A stretch of DNA of 64,000 bases from Psychrobacter submarinus (GTDB lineage Bacteria > Pseudomonadota > Gammaproteobacteria > Pseudomonadales > Moraxellaceae), in the NCBI RefSeq assembly GCF_904846685.1, contig NZ_CAJHBQ010000003.1, forward strand, positions 302,257-366,256. Direction: 5' to 3'. The position numbers and the translations under genes were made by a program. The notes below the pieces were generated by a model that saw nothing but the letters and a program-made list of their open reading frames with translations, was not told where the DNA came from and made no database searches. The first letter of the stretch is position 1. Every line of letters begins with the position of its first letter. This document shows, piece after piece, positions 19,439 to 28,444 of this stretch.

Positions 19439-21097
19439 TTATTGAGTATATAAAGTCGGTAACCTGATATCAGCAGCGTTAAGATACGTATTAAAAGCAA
19501 GCGGCGTACCACAGCTTTGCATCAAACTGGCCAATGCTTGTACATAGTCATTGGCTGCTTGCGCTTGTTCGGTACGCGCTTTGAGCGCTTGAGTCTGTGC
19601 TTGTACCACATCGATGGTGGTGTTTACACCTTCTTGCAGTCCTAAACGGCGTAGACGCAGTACCTCTTGGGCCAGATCGACATTGCTCTGTAGTGCTTGA
19701 TACCGAGCTTGAGCGTTATTGACATCATTCCAGTTCTTTTCGACCAATAATAAAAGATTGTCGCTGACCTCAATCTCAGATAAATCGGCTTGACGGATGC
19801 GCGCATCGCTAGCAGCTAACGATGCGGTTTTATCCAGCCCGCCCAACAGCTTCCAACTGGCAGATACCCCCGCAATCCAGCTCGGGTCTTTTTCAACTTG
19901 ACTAAAACCATAGAGTAGTACGGTTGGCTTATAGCCTGTGTCTGATAACGCTCGAAGCTGCTGCGCTTGCGCGCGCTTTGCCGCCACTTTTTGTAGTCCT
20001 GGATGGTTGGTAAGCGCTAAGTTCTGATAGTAGCTGACATCGCTCAAAGGCTGGCTTGAGACAAACAGCGGGGTCGTCGGTTTGATACGGTAATCAGTGC
20101 GCAATAAACGCTGCAGCGCAATCATTGCTAGACGAGCATCGTTGTTGGCTTTGATAGACTCGCTTTTTGCATCGGCAAGCGCGGATTGGGCTTGCAGACG
20201 ATCGACCCGCGAAATAAAGCCTTCTTCGAATAAGCGCTGCGCAGTATAGTCGGTTTGTTGCAGGGTATCATAAGCATCTTCACGTAAGTAAGCGGCAATA
20301 ATCGCCAATTGCGCCCTAAAGTAGCGCTCAATAAGCGTATTATATAGCTCGTTTTTGTCTAATATACTATCAGCGACCGCTTCTTGCGTACGCGCATTAG
20401 AAGCTCCGGTTAGCGCTGCAGTGCGCCCAGCGGTATACACCGGCCACGCCACTCCAAGACCTGCCCCTGTCGTGGAGCCTGAACGGTTAAAATCATAAGA
20501 GTCTGGAATACGCTCACCGATGATCTCACCAAAATTAGGCAAGTCTGGTACCGGCGGAATAGGCGGCGCTACATTACTTATGCCTGGGCTGTTAAAGTCA
20601 TTGCCCACATTATTGACGCCATCAATGACTCGATTTCTAAGCGAGGATAAGTCGATATCTTCTTGTACCCTATAGGCATTGGCAGATAACTGCGCGAACA
20701 CAAACGGCCGATCTACTGTCGCAAGGGCGTCTGTCTGATATTCGCTAGCGGCGATAGCAGCTTGATTAGCGGCGAGTTTCGGCGACACTTGAAATAAGGT
20801 ATTCTGTGCTTGCTCCAAGCTCAAAAAGCTAGATACCTCTAACGGGTAGCTATTGGCAACACTTTTATGGGTAATAGGGTCAATGAGGGTGTCTAGAGTC
20901 GCGCTCGCTGCTAGTGGCTCTGCGGCAAGGTAGCTAGTATTATTTATAGCAGTACTTACAGAAGTAGCGCTATCTACAATTTGCGTAGTTGCCTGAGAAG
21001 TGGCAGGCGTATAACTATCCGCTAAAGCCTGACCGGAAGCGCAAGAGAGCATCAAAGTGATTATCATAGAAGGTAGAGACAATAACGCAAATTTCAT
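19439..21097 (-). CDS. TolC-family outer membrane efflux protein
   Basis: The 552-residue protein has a signal peptide (MKFALLSLPSMIITLMLSC... to ALA near 26) and two outer-membrane efflux repeats rich in Ala, Leu and Gln with coiled-coil character (about 90-330 and 350-545). The motifs YRVQEDIDL, GLGVAWPVYTAGRT and ASWKLLGGLDKTA suit the TolC family. A Pro-rich insert (NVAPPIPPVPDLPNFG) lies near residue 175 where TolC proteins have an extracellular or equatorial loop. It is the first gene in the minus-strand order of the exporter cluster and should be the outer-membrane exit of the HlyD/ABC-2 system. Confidence 0.88.
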   Translation of the reverse strand: MKFALLSLPSMIITLMLSCASGQALADSYTPATSQATTQIVDSATSVSTAINNTSYLAAEPLAASATLDTLIDPITHKSVANSYPLEVSSFLSLEQAQNTLFQVSPKLAANQAAIAASEYQTDALATVDRPFVFAQLSANAYRVQEDIDLSSLRNRVIDGVNNVGNDFNSPGISNVAPPIPPVPDLPNFGEIIGERIPDSYDFNRSGSTTGAGLGVAWPVYTAGRTAALTGASNARTQEAVADSILDKNELYNTLIERYFRAQLAIIAAYLREDAYDTLQQTDYTAQRLFEEGFISRVDRLQAQSALADAKSESIKANNDARLAMIALQRLLRTDYRIKPTTPLFVSSQPLSDVSYYQNLALTNHPGLQKVAAKRAQAQQLRALSDTGYKPTVLLYGFSQVEKDPSWIAGVSASWKLLGGLDKTASLAASDARIRQADLSEIEVSDNLLLLVEKNWNDVNNAQARYQALQSNVDLAQEVLRLRRLGLQEGVNTTIDVVQAQTQALKARTEQAQAANDYVQALASLMQSCGTPLAFNTYLNAADIRLPTLYTQ

Positions 21098-21313
21098 AAT
21101 AGAGGTAAACCACTTATCAAGATGTCGTGCTGAATTTAGGGCATTATAGCCCTGTTAGGGTTGACACACCAGTTTTAGGTTTAGACTAAGCGTTGTTATA
21201 GGGTTTATAAAGTTGCAAGGATTATAAAGTGACAACGGCTATAAAAATGCGCAATTGTAAATAATGCTATAGTCGATAGTATAGAAAATAATGATAACTT
21301 TAAGGAGTAGGGA

Positions 21314-22900
21314 ATGGCAGGGTATATTTTAGCTTTGGATCAAGGCACGACTTCTAGCCGCGCCATTATATACGATGACCAAGCCAATACTGTCAAAATA
21401 GTGCAGAAGCCGACTCAGCTTATCACCCCGAAAGCCGGTTTTGTCGAGCAGGATGCTCAGCAGATATGGCAGACACAAATCAGCTGTGCTCATGATGCTA
21501 TTAATCAAGCGGGGTTATTAGCGACAGATATCACCAGTATCGCCATTACCAATCAGCGCGAGTCCATTGTGGTTTGGGATAAAACCACAGGCAAGCCGCT
21601 TGCCCCAGCGATCATTTGGCAAGATAGGCGTACCGCTAGCTATTGTGAGACGCTAGCCAAAAAAACCGTCTCGCATCAGCGCAGCGTCGCCCAAGAGATA
21701 CGTAGCGTCACAGGCTTACGCTTAGACCCTTACTTTAGTGCCAGTAAAATCGCTTGGTTATTAGAAAACAACCCAGATATTAAGGCGCGCATCGATGCCA
21801 ACAAAACCGAAGAGCTGGCGATTGGTACTATTGACAGCTGGCTTATCTATCAGTTGACCGGTGGTGAGCACGTCATCGATGTGACCAATGCATCTCGCAC
21901 CTTACTATACGATATTAATAAACTGGCCTGGTCGAGTGAGCTGTGTGCGCGCTTTGATATACCTATGTCGATACTGCCAAAAGTCCTACCTTCTGATGGC
22001 GACTTTGGCAAGACCAAAAAAGGCTTATTTGCCAAACAGATCGCTATTCAGGCGGTATTAGGCGATCAGCAAGCGGCTTTATTTGGTCAAGGCTGCCTTG
22101 AGCCTGGCATGGCAAAAAACACTTATGGTACCGGCTGTTTTATGCTGATGAATATAGGCGAGACCCCTAAGCTCAGCGAGCAGCAACTGCTCACCACCAT
22201 TGCTTGGCAAAAGACCGCTGTACAAAGCCGCGCTGAGCAACTCACCTTTGGTCAAATGGTAGAGTCGGGTCGGCGGCTATTACAAATCCCAAAAAAACAA
22301 ACCACTTACGCGTTAGAGGGTAGTGTCTTTATGGCAGGCGCTATCGTGCAGTGGCTGCGAGATAATCTTGGCATGATCAGCGAAAGTAGGGATGTCGAGC
22401 GCTTGGCTCAGCAGGTCGATAGCAGCGAAGAGGTGGTACTATTGCCAGCATTCACCGGGCTTGGTGCACCGTATTGGCGCTCAGATGTCAGTGCTAGCAT
22501 CACCGGTATGAGCCGCGGCACTACCAAGGCCCATATCGCCCGCGCAGCATTAGAAGCTATCGCTTATCAGACTTATGATGTATTGATTGCTATGCAAAAA
22601 GACAGCCCTCATCCTTTGACTGAATTGCGGGTTGATGGCGGCGCCGCTAATAATGATTTGTTAATGCAGTTTCAAGCTGACTTGCTTGGTGTACCGGTAC
22701 TACGTCCCATGGATACGGAGATTACCGCTAAAGGTGCGGCGCTACTAGCGGGACTAAAATCTGGACTATATGATGATAATACGATGATAGAGTCTTGGAA
22801 AGTGGAGCGTAGTTTTGAGCCAACGATGTCAGAAACAAATCGTCAAACGTATCTAGGTAAATGGCAGGATGCCATGACGCGCGCGCTGACTCAACTTTGA
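21314..22900 (+). CDS. glpK: Glycerol kinase
   Basis: The 528-residue FGGY-family kinase begins GYILALDQGTTSSRAI, the phosphate-1 motif of GlpK. It contains ITNQRES, WQDRRTA, YFSASKIAWLLEN, TYGTGCFMLMN, the FGGY signature region (FTGLGAPYWRSDVSASITGMSRGT) and LRVDGGAANNDLLMQFQADLL. It phosphorylates glycerol to glycerol-3-phosphate. It is about 25 residues longer than the E. coli enzyme, mostly in the region after residue 110. No glpF or glpD is next to it in this window. The start ATG follows TAAGGAGTAGGGA, a good ribosome binding site. Confidence 0.96.
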   Translation: MAGYILALDQGTTSSRAIIYDDQANTVKIVQKPTQLITPKAGFVEQDAQQIWQTQISCAHDAINQAGLLATDITSIAITNQRESIVVWDKTTGKPLAPAIIWQDRRTASYCETLAKKTVSHQRSVAQEIRSVTGLRLDPYFSASKIAWLLENNPDIKARIDANKTEELAIGTIDSWLIYQLTGGEHVIDVTNASRTLLYDINKLAWSSELCARFDIPMSILPKVLPSDGDFGKTKKGLFAKQIAIQAVLGDQQAALFGQGCLEPGMAKNTYGTGCFMLMNIGETPKLSEQQLLTTIAWQKTAVQSRAEQLTFGQMVESGRRLLQIPKKQTTYALEGSVFMAGAIVQWLRDNLGMISESRDVERLAQQVDSSEEVVLLPAFTGLGAPYWRSDVSASITGMSRGTTKAHIARAALEAIAYQTYDVLIAMQKDSPHPLTELRVDGGAANNDLLMQFQADLLGVPVLRPMDTEITAKGAALLAGLKSGLYDDNTMIESWKVERSFEPTMSETNRQTYLGKWQDAMTRALTQL

Positions 22901-23249
22901 TTTTTTGATGACAGTTTTATAAAGGTTTTATTGATAGATACTCAAAAGGCTATTAAACGGTGCAAACCTGCTGGCAGGATACATGCTGTAACGTAAGCTA
23001 ATATTGGCGTTGACATAGCTTACATATCCGGTGTAGCTACTACCACGCAGATGATTTTATACTTAAATAGTAATGAGGTTGTTTACTAAAGAGGACATGA
23101 AGTGGACTTAGCCACTTCAGTTTTCTTTGATTTAGCTTGTTCAGCGCTACATTAGTGTTGAATCAGTGCCGAAACTGAAGAAGTTAAGCTCTTATTCAAC
23201 CCTCATTTGAGAACTCTAAATTTATAACAATTAATTAAAGGATTAAACG
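22901..23249. other. Intergenic region glpK to glycine-zipper gene
   Basis: No gene is seen in these 349 bases. A hairpin GAAGTGG (23099-23105) / CCACTTC (23112-23118) is present, and CTTCAGTTT (23115-23123) can also pair with AAACTGAAG (23172-23180), so two alternative structures are possible in the leader of the next gene. Confidence 0.4.
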
Positions 23250-23951
23250 ATGAATAACAATAAGACTGATAATATAATTAATAATGAGCCAAGAGTAGAC
23301 GCTCAAGGTAATGTCATTGATGCTAATGACCGCATTATCACTGATGACAACATGGTTGGCGGCGATAAGCAGCGTATCATAGATGACAATGCTCGCCGTA
23401 TGGCAGACCAAGAAGTGGTCGATAGAAAAGTGGTCACTAACGATCCTGATAATATTGATCGTAGTGAAGTCAAACACATGTCAAAAGAGACAAAAGACGA
23501 CCTAAACGCTGACATGATCACTGGTGAGCCAGGCTCGCATCCAGTAGGTACTGGTATTGGCGGCGTTGGCGGCGCAGCAGCTGGTGCGGCTATCGGTTCG
23601 ATGGCAGGCCCACTAGGCACCCTAATCGGTGGCGCTATCGGTGCAGTCGTAGGTGGCGGTGCAGGTCATGCTTCAGCTGAAGCGATTAACCCGACTCATG
23701 AAGAAGCTTACTGGCGTGCTGAGCATGTGAATGCAAGCTATTATAAAGAGGGTCATGACTTTGACCGTGATCTAAATCCTGCTTATGCAGTCGGTTATGC
23801 TAATCGCGCTAAGTATCCCGCTGATGCTCGTTTCGAAGATCACGAAAGTGACCTAAAGCGCTCTTGGGAAGAGGTCAAAGGTGAGTCGCGTATGCAGTGG
23901 GAAGAAGCGCGTCTAGCCTCACGTGATGCTTGGAACCGTGTAAGTAGATAA
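23250..23951 (+). CDS. Glycine-zipper domain protein
   Basis: The 233-residue protein has a polar, acidic N-terminal 95 residues, a glycine-zipper block at 101-145 (TGIGGVGGAAAGAAIGSMAG, then PLGTLIGGAIGAVVGGGAG), and a charged C-terminal half rich in Trp/Tyr/Arg (YWRAEHVNASYYKEG, WEEVKGESRMQWEEARLASR). Glycine zippers form tight helix pairs in membranes. No signal peptide is seen. The C-terminal HExAYWRxxHxxxxYY pattern is reminiscent of proteins annotated only as hypothetical in Acinetobacter and Psychrobacter. Function unknown. The ATG follows TTAAAGGATTAAACG, and a strong terminator follows the gene, so it is transcribed alone. Confidence 0.75.
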   Translation: MNNNKTDNIINNEPRVDAQGNVIDANDRIITDDNMVGGDKQRIIDDNARRMADQEVVDRKVVTNDPDNIDRSEVKHMSKETKDDLNADMITGEPGSHPVGTGIGGVGGAAAGAAIGSMAGPLGTLIGGAIGAVVGGGAGHASAEAINPTHEEAYWRAEHVNASYYKEGHDFDRDLNPAYAVGYANRAKYPADARFEDHESDLKRSWEEVKGESRMQWEEARLASRDAWNRVSR

Positions 23952-24017
23952 TAGCTGCATTAGTGAATAGGACAGTAAAAGTATCTTTACCTAATTTCTA
24001 AACAGGCAAAGATAAAA

Positions 24018-24054
24018 ATAAAAGCTTCTAGAGTTGTTCTAGAAGCTTTTTTTT
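24018..24054 (+). terminator. Terminator of the glycine-zipper gene
   Basis: AAAGCTTCTAGA and TCTAGAAGCTTT form a perfect 12-bp stem with a 5-base loop followed by a T tract. Confidence 0.92.
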
Positions 24055-24135
24055 ACGCTTATACTTTTGGCGTAAAGCGATTACAAAGTTATGTTATTCT
24101 GAGATTATCTATCACAACCTTTATAAAGAACGCAA

Positions 24136-25503
24136 ATGGCTGTTACTAACGACCCTTCATCAAATAAACCTATGCTAAGCGCCTCTGAGCTGTCTGCTGA
24201 TGTCGCAAGCTTCTATCAAGGTAAGTCGCGACAAGGACAAGCGCCAGGCCTTTGGACCCTCGTACTCTCTCAAGTTACGACTTGGATTTTTGCCCGCTCA
24301 CTGATGAATGCCGCTATATTGGGCTTTTTTTATGGTATTGCCGGCGCTTTAGCTTATGCGATGTATTATTTTAGCTTTGTCACTGGCGCGCATATTGTCG
24401 ATAGCCTACGTTTCAAGCATGGCTTTCATAACATGCAAACCTTTATGTATGACAAATTCGGTAAAACCGGCGAGCACTGTTTTAATGCCGTGATTAGCTT
24501 TCGGTTGGTGAGCGAGATATTTAGTAATTTATTAGTGTTTGGCTTTATTACGACCTTGTTTGTGGGCTTTAATGAGAGCTACTTAATAGTGTTTATTGCC
24601 ATTGCTACCTTAATCTATTCTTCAATCGGCGGCTTACATACGGCGCTCAAGACTGATGTTATGCAAGCCTCGCTGACTATCGTAGCAATCGCAGTGCTAG
24701 CTATCGCTATGTTTATGCACCCGCTATTCTCTTTTACCGATATTGTCAGCTCTTCCAACACCGCCGATAATAAAGGCTGGATATTACTGATCGTTGCTTT
24801 TATTCAAGTTTGGAGTTACCCGGCCCATGATCCAGTGATGACGGACCGCGGTTTTCTAGCAGATCGTAGCACCACCAAAAAGTCATTTTATTATGCCGCG
24901 CCTATCTCCATGATTTGCATTATGCTATTTGGTCTGCTTGGTGTGTTTGCTCAGTTAAATAATGCTGGCGGTGCTACTGAGGTCACGCAAACACTGAACA
25001 CTTTATTTTCGCCAGCGGTGATGCTGTTATTTTGTTTTGCGTTAATCGTTTCCGCGATCTCTACGCTCGACTCAACTTATGCGAGTGCCGCAAAACTCGT
25101 CGCTGTCGATATGAAACTTATTAAGCCGACAGTTAGAAACGGCAGATTGGTCATGATCGGCTTTTTGCTGGTAGGCTTAGGGTTTATTGCTACCGGCAGC
25201 AAGGACTTATTTGACGCCGTCGCTATCAGTGGTACGGCTTCGCTATTCTTAGCGCCGGTTGTATTTTTTAGTATTTGGTCTAATTGGCAGGTTAAGCCTT
25301 GGGCGCTCGTCATTAGCTTCGCTTCAGCTTTGCTAGCCGGCGTCATTTATATGCTAGAAAACGCGGGTTATGTTACATTAATGACCCCGCTTTTTGGTGT
25401 AGAGCACAAATACGTCAAGCTATTAATACTCTGTGTTGTCGCGTCATTACTCGGTTGCTTATCTTTTGTAGTTGCTCGTAAAAAGGATGCATCAAAACCG
25501 TAA
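24136..25503 (+). CDS. Sodium:solute symporter-like membrane protein
   Basis: The 455-residue protein has about 11-12 membrane segments and features of the sodium:solute symporter family: WTLVLSQVTTWIFARSLMNAA near the start, IYSSIGGLHTALKTDVMQASL in the middle (the typical GG..A...TD..Q region), and VIVSAISTLDSTYASAAKLVA further on. It is shorter than the 500-570 residues usual for the family. The substrate cannot be predicted from the sequence. It stands alone between terminators and an intergenic region with a palindrome. Confidence 0.8.
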   Translation: MAVTNDPSSNKPMLSASELSADVASFYQGKSRQGQAPGLWTLVLSQVTTWIFARSLMNAAILGFFYGIAGALAYAMYYFSFVTGAHIVDSLRFKHGFHNMQTFMYDKFGKTGEHCFNAVISFRLVSEIFSNLLVFGFITTLFVGFNESYLIVFIAIATLIYSSIGGLHTALKTDVMQASLTIVAIAVLAIAMFMHPLFSFTDIVSSSNTADNKGWILLIVAFIQVWSYPAHDPVMTDRGFLADRSTTKKSFYYAAPISMICIMLFGLLGVFAQLNNAGGATEVTQTLNTLFSPAVMLLFCFALIVSAISTLDSTYASAAKLVAVDMKLIKPTVRNGRLVMIGFLLVGLGFIATGSKDLFDAVAISGTASLFLAPVVFFSIWSNWQVKPWALVISFASALLAGVIYMLENAGYVTLMTPLFGVEHKYVKLLILCVVASLLGCLSFVVARKKDASKP

Positions 25504-25807
25504 ATAATCATACAACATGCCTGAGCTATATTTGCGAATGAGAGTTGCAAAGACGGTCCTTAAAAGTGTTGTAATATCGTTTAGTAATAAAGCAAACATA
25601 CTTTTTGAACACGTGTTCAACACTAAGGTGAGCGACTTATGCTATGTTAAGACAGTTTAACGGTTGAGTTTAGTTTACCTTGTGAAAACTACAGCGCCTA
25701 GACAAGTGGCATAGCTGATACGTTTTATCATACATTCATCTATTAGGCTGCTCACATCTTCACTGTTTATACTCTTTTTTATACATAATAAAAATAATAG
25801 GTTGTTT
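25504..25807. other. Intergenic region with palindromic operator-like site
   Basis: The only structure seen in these 304 bases is the perfect palindrome at 25605-25620, listed separately. There is no open frame or RNA gene. Confidence 0.4.
25605..25620. promoter_or_regulatory. 16-bp perfect palindrome, candidate operator
   Basis: TTGAACACGTGTTCAA is a perfect inverted repeat with no spacer. Its size and symmetry suit a TetR-type dimer; a TetR-family gene starts about 1.4 kb downstream. It lies about 190 bases before the EEP-family gene. Confidence 0.45.
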
Positions 25808-26830
25808 ATGAGTCAAGATACCGCCAGTAATAATAGTTTTTATATTGCCACTGCTAATTTACTTAATTTTGCCAATCCCAATCGTATCTTTTATGAAAAC
25901 GCACCAGCTTATACCAATAAGGCTTACGAGCATAAATTGAACGGACTAAGTAGCCTACTATCCAACGCTCATGCTGATATCATCGCTGTGCAAGAAGCTT
26001 GGGATAGCAGGGCAGTTGAGTCGTTGGCAATGTCATTAGGGTTTGAGGCTAAGGATGTCATTATTCCTTTAGCCAGTAATGAGCAATCAAGCCCCTATAC
26101 CCAAGGCAGAGGAGCCATAGGGACGCCAGCGGTAGGTATTATTAGCCGCTTTGAGGCGATAGAGACAAGCTTGCTAGAAACCGTTGTCGATGAAGCGACA
26201 ATTGATATTCCAGACATTGGCCCTTATCGTCAGTTTAAACGTCCGCCATTGTTGGTTAAAGTCGAGGCTTATGGTCAGCCTATTACGATTATCACCGCTC
26301 ATCTAAAAAGTAAACGTGCTTTTTTCTTACGTGATGATGATGGCAATTTGTTAGAGGATATGGATGACCCTAACATTCGGGTTCGCGCCAAACTGCGTAG
26401 TCTGTGTATGCGCGCGGCGGAAGCAGCATCTATAAGAATGACGATTATAGAGCGCTTAAAGCATACGCGAGAGCCTTTGATACTGCTTGGCGACATGAAT
26501 GATGTCACTGGCAGCGTGACTACTCAGTTGATGACAGAGACAGGAGAGGTAAATTATGATAAAAGTATGCGCGATGTATCATTATTCGATGCAGCTCGCG
26601 TGCAAGCACGCTATGGTTGGATGAAGGATGTGGCATATACTCATATCTACCAGGGTATGCCAGAGGTTATCGATCAGTTATTTGTCTCAGAAGAGTTTTT
26701 GCCCGAGAGTAAATTCGCTCTCGGTCACGTCGAGCGAGTAGATTATTTCAACGATCACTTAAAATGGGATTATGCTGATAGAGTCACTGATCATGGTATT
26801 ATACGAGCGAAAATAAACATTCATGGCTGA
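25808..26830 (+). CDS. Endonuclease/exonuclease/phosphatase-family protein
   Basis: The 340-residue protein has the EEP fold motifs: ATANLLNFANP at the start, DIIAVQEAWDS (metal-binding Glu), ITIITAHLKSKR, LILLGDMNDVTGS and DHLKWDYADRVTDHGII (catalytic Asp/His at the end). EEP proteins include nucleases and phosphodiesterases, and the substrate here is unknown. No signal peptide is seen, so it is likely cytoplasmic. The frame is open from a TTG at 25802, but the ATG at 25808 is preferred. It lies between the operator-like palindrome and the TetR gene and may be in the same regulatory unit. Confidence 0.82.
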   Translation: MSQDTASNNSFYIATANLLNFANPNRIFYENAPAYTNKAYEHKLNGLSSLLSNAHADIIAVQEAWDSRAVESLAMSLGFEAKDVIIPLASNEQSSPYTQGRGAIGTPAVGIISRFEAIETSLLETVVDEATIDIPDIGPYRQFKRPPLLVKVEAYGQPITIITAHLKSKRAFFLRDDDGNLLEDMDDPNIRVRAKLRSLCMRAAEAASIRMTIIERLKHTREPLILLGDMNDVTGSVTTQLMTETGEVNYDKSMRDVSLFDAARVQARYGWMKDVAYTHIYQGMPEVIDQLFVSEEFLPESKFALGHVERVDYFNDHLKWDYADRVTDHGIIRAKINIHG

Positions 26831-27043
26831 TGCTATATCTCATTAGCTATTACATTGTGGTTTAAGACAATGCCTGATTTTGCCGACTAAAAGTTAAATG
26901 GTTGTGATGCAATACATTATTTGCTAACGATAATAATAGCTATCATATTGTCTATTATTAAAGACCATATCAGTACTTGATTTAGGGCTGATAATTTGAT
27001 GAAAACAAGTTATGGCAATAAGGCTAACATTAAGAGGTTTATA

Positions 27044-27736
27044 ATGAGTGGACAAAAAGACGACAAAATCGAAGATGTGTTAGTAGACTCAGAGTTGGCC
27101 AAGAAACTGGTACCAAATAAATTTAAGTTTACCAGTCAGCAAGGCCGTGCTCGCCGTCAAAAGTTACTGATGGGTGCTAAAAAGCTTAGCGAAACCATGC
27201 CTATCAATGATATCACCTTAGCTGCGGTATGCGAAGAAGCAGGTATCCCGCGCGCTTCTGCATATCACTTCTTTCCTAATATTGAAGCGATATTTTTGGC
27301 CTTAAGGTTCTTGAATGCGATTGATATCTTAGAGATATTAGCGACCGTTGAGACCGAAGATTATGATAGATGGCAGGGCTACCTGATTGCACTTGTCAAG
27401 CGCTGTGTTGAGATTTTTCATGATGACGAGACTAAAGCGAAGCTGATATATGACACCAACACTCCTGATTTTGAGGGGGATAGTTTTGGTGAGGATATGG
27501 ATCATCAGGTCATCGAACTGGTTCACAAGCGCTTATCTGAGCGTTATGAGATGCCTGATTTTGACAACATAAAAGAGATCTTATTAGTGACTTATGGCAT
27601 TATCAATGCGATATTTACCTTATCTTATCGCCGTCATGCCAGTATCACTGAGCACTATGTGCAAGAAGCGGGAACGGCGTCAATTGCTTATCTGCGCTGC
27701 TATCTTCCCGAAAACTTGCCTCGTAAAGAGGCATAA
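27044..27736 (+). CDS. TetR-family transcriptional regulator
   Basis: The 230-residue protein has an N-terminal helix-turn-helix of the TetR type (RARRQKLLMGAKKLSE, then ITLAAVCEEAGIPRASAYHFFPNIEAIFLAL), followed by an all-helical ligand-binding domain. The first about 25 residues are charged. The frame is open from 26996, but ATG 27044 has AAGAGG eight bases before it, so this start is chosen. The ligand and targets are unknown. Possible targets are its neighbours and the palindrome at 25605. Confidence 0.88.
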   Translation: MSGQKDDKIEDVLVDSELAKKLVPNKFKFTSQQGRARRQKLLMGAKKLSETMPINDITLAAVCEEAGIPRASAYHFFPNIEAIFLALRFLNAIDILEILATVETEDYDRWQGYLIALVKRCVEIFHDDETKAKLIYDTNTPDFEGDSFGEDMDHQVIELVHKRLSERYEMPDFDNIKEILLVTYGIINAIFTLSYRRHASITEHYVQEAGTASIAYLRCYLPENLPRKEA

Positions 27737-27762
27737 AAGCTACCGCTGAAGTTTAATGACAA

Positions 27763-27788
27763 TAAAGCCGACTCAATGTCGGCTTTTT
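27763..27788 (+). terminator. Terminator of the TetR gene
   Basis: AAAGCCGAC and GTCGGCTTT form a 9-bp stem with a 5-base loop followed by T5, beginning 27 bases after the stop codon. Confidence 0.85.
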
Positions 27789-27947
27789 GCGGTTTATGCG
27801 TTAAGTGATCTCTGTAAGAACAGCATTAAAACAAAACTAGCCACATCGTCTATTGAATTTATTATTGCTAAGGCTATCATGGATAATAAACCTTCTTAGC
27901 CAAGAGAGCCAATCTAAAAACTGCAATGAGAACTATGACTGAATATT

Positions 27948-28361
27948 ATGATTTTTATTACCAATAATATCACTTTGAACGACAATGAAGTAGAGATTAA
28001 TGCTATACGCGCTCAAGGTGCAGGGGGTCAAAACGTCAATAAAGTCGCCTCTGCTATTCATCTGCGCTTCGATATCAGAGCCTCAAGCCTGAGCGATCTA
28101 CACAAAACACGCCTGTTAACCAGTAAAGATAGTCGCATTAATAAAGACGGCATATTTGTGCTCAAAGCCCAGCAATATCGAACCCAAGAGCGTAATAAAA
28201 TAGACGCCATCGAGCGTCTACAGGCCTTTATCAAGCAAGCCACTTATGTAAATAAAACTCGAAAAGCAACGAAACCAAGCCGTAATGCCAAACGTAAGCG
28301 AGTAGATAACAAGACTCAGCGAGGTAAAGTCAAAGCGTTAAGGGGTAAGGTTGATTACTAG
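27948..28361 (+). CDS. arfB: Alternative ribosome-rescue factor ArfB (peptidyl-tRNA hydrolase, YaeJ-like)
   Basis: The 137-residue protein is a release-factor domain 3 with the catalytic GGQ at 26-28 in RAQGAGGQNVNKVAS, but it has no codon-recognition domain. The C-terminal tail is very basic (TRKATKPSRNAKRKRVDNK), as required to reach into the empty mRNA channel. ArfB hydrolyses peptidyl-tRNA on non-stop ribosomes and is a backup to tmRNA. Length agrees with E. coli ArfB (140). It is followed 83 bases later by a GST gene on the same strand. Confidence 0.93.
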   Translation: MIFITNNITLNDNEVEINAIRAQGAGGQNVNKVASAIHLRFDIRASSLSDLHKTRLLTSKDSRINKDGIFVLKAQQYRTQERNKIDAIERLQAFIKQATYVNKTRKATKPSRNAKRKRVDNKTQRGKVKALRGKVDY

Positions 28362-28444
28362 CTAAGGCTTTAATTTTTCTCACCACTGTTGTTGCATCCA
28401 TAAACTTTAATTATAAAATTTTAATTATATTGTGAGACCCTTCT

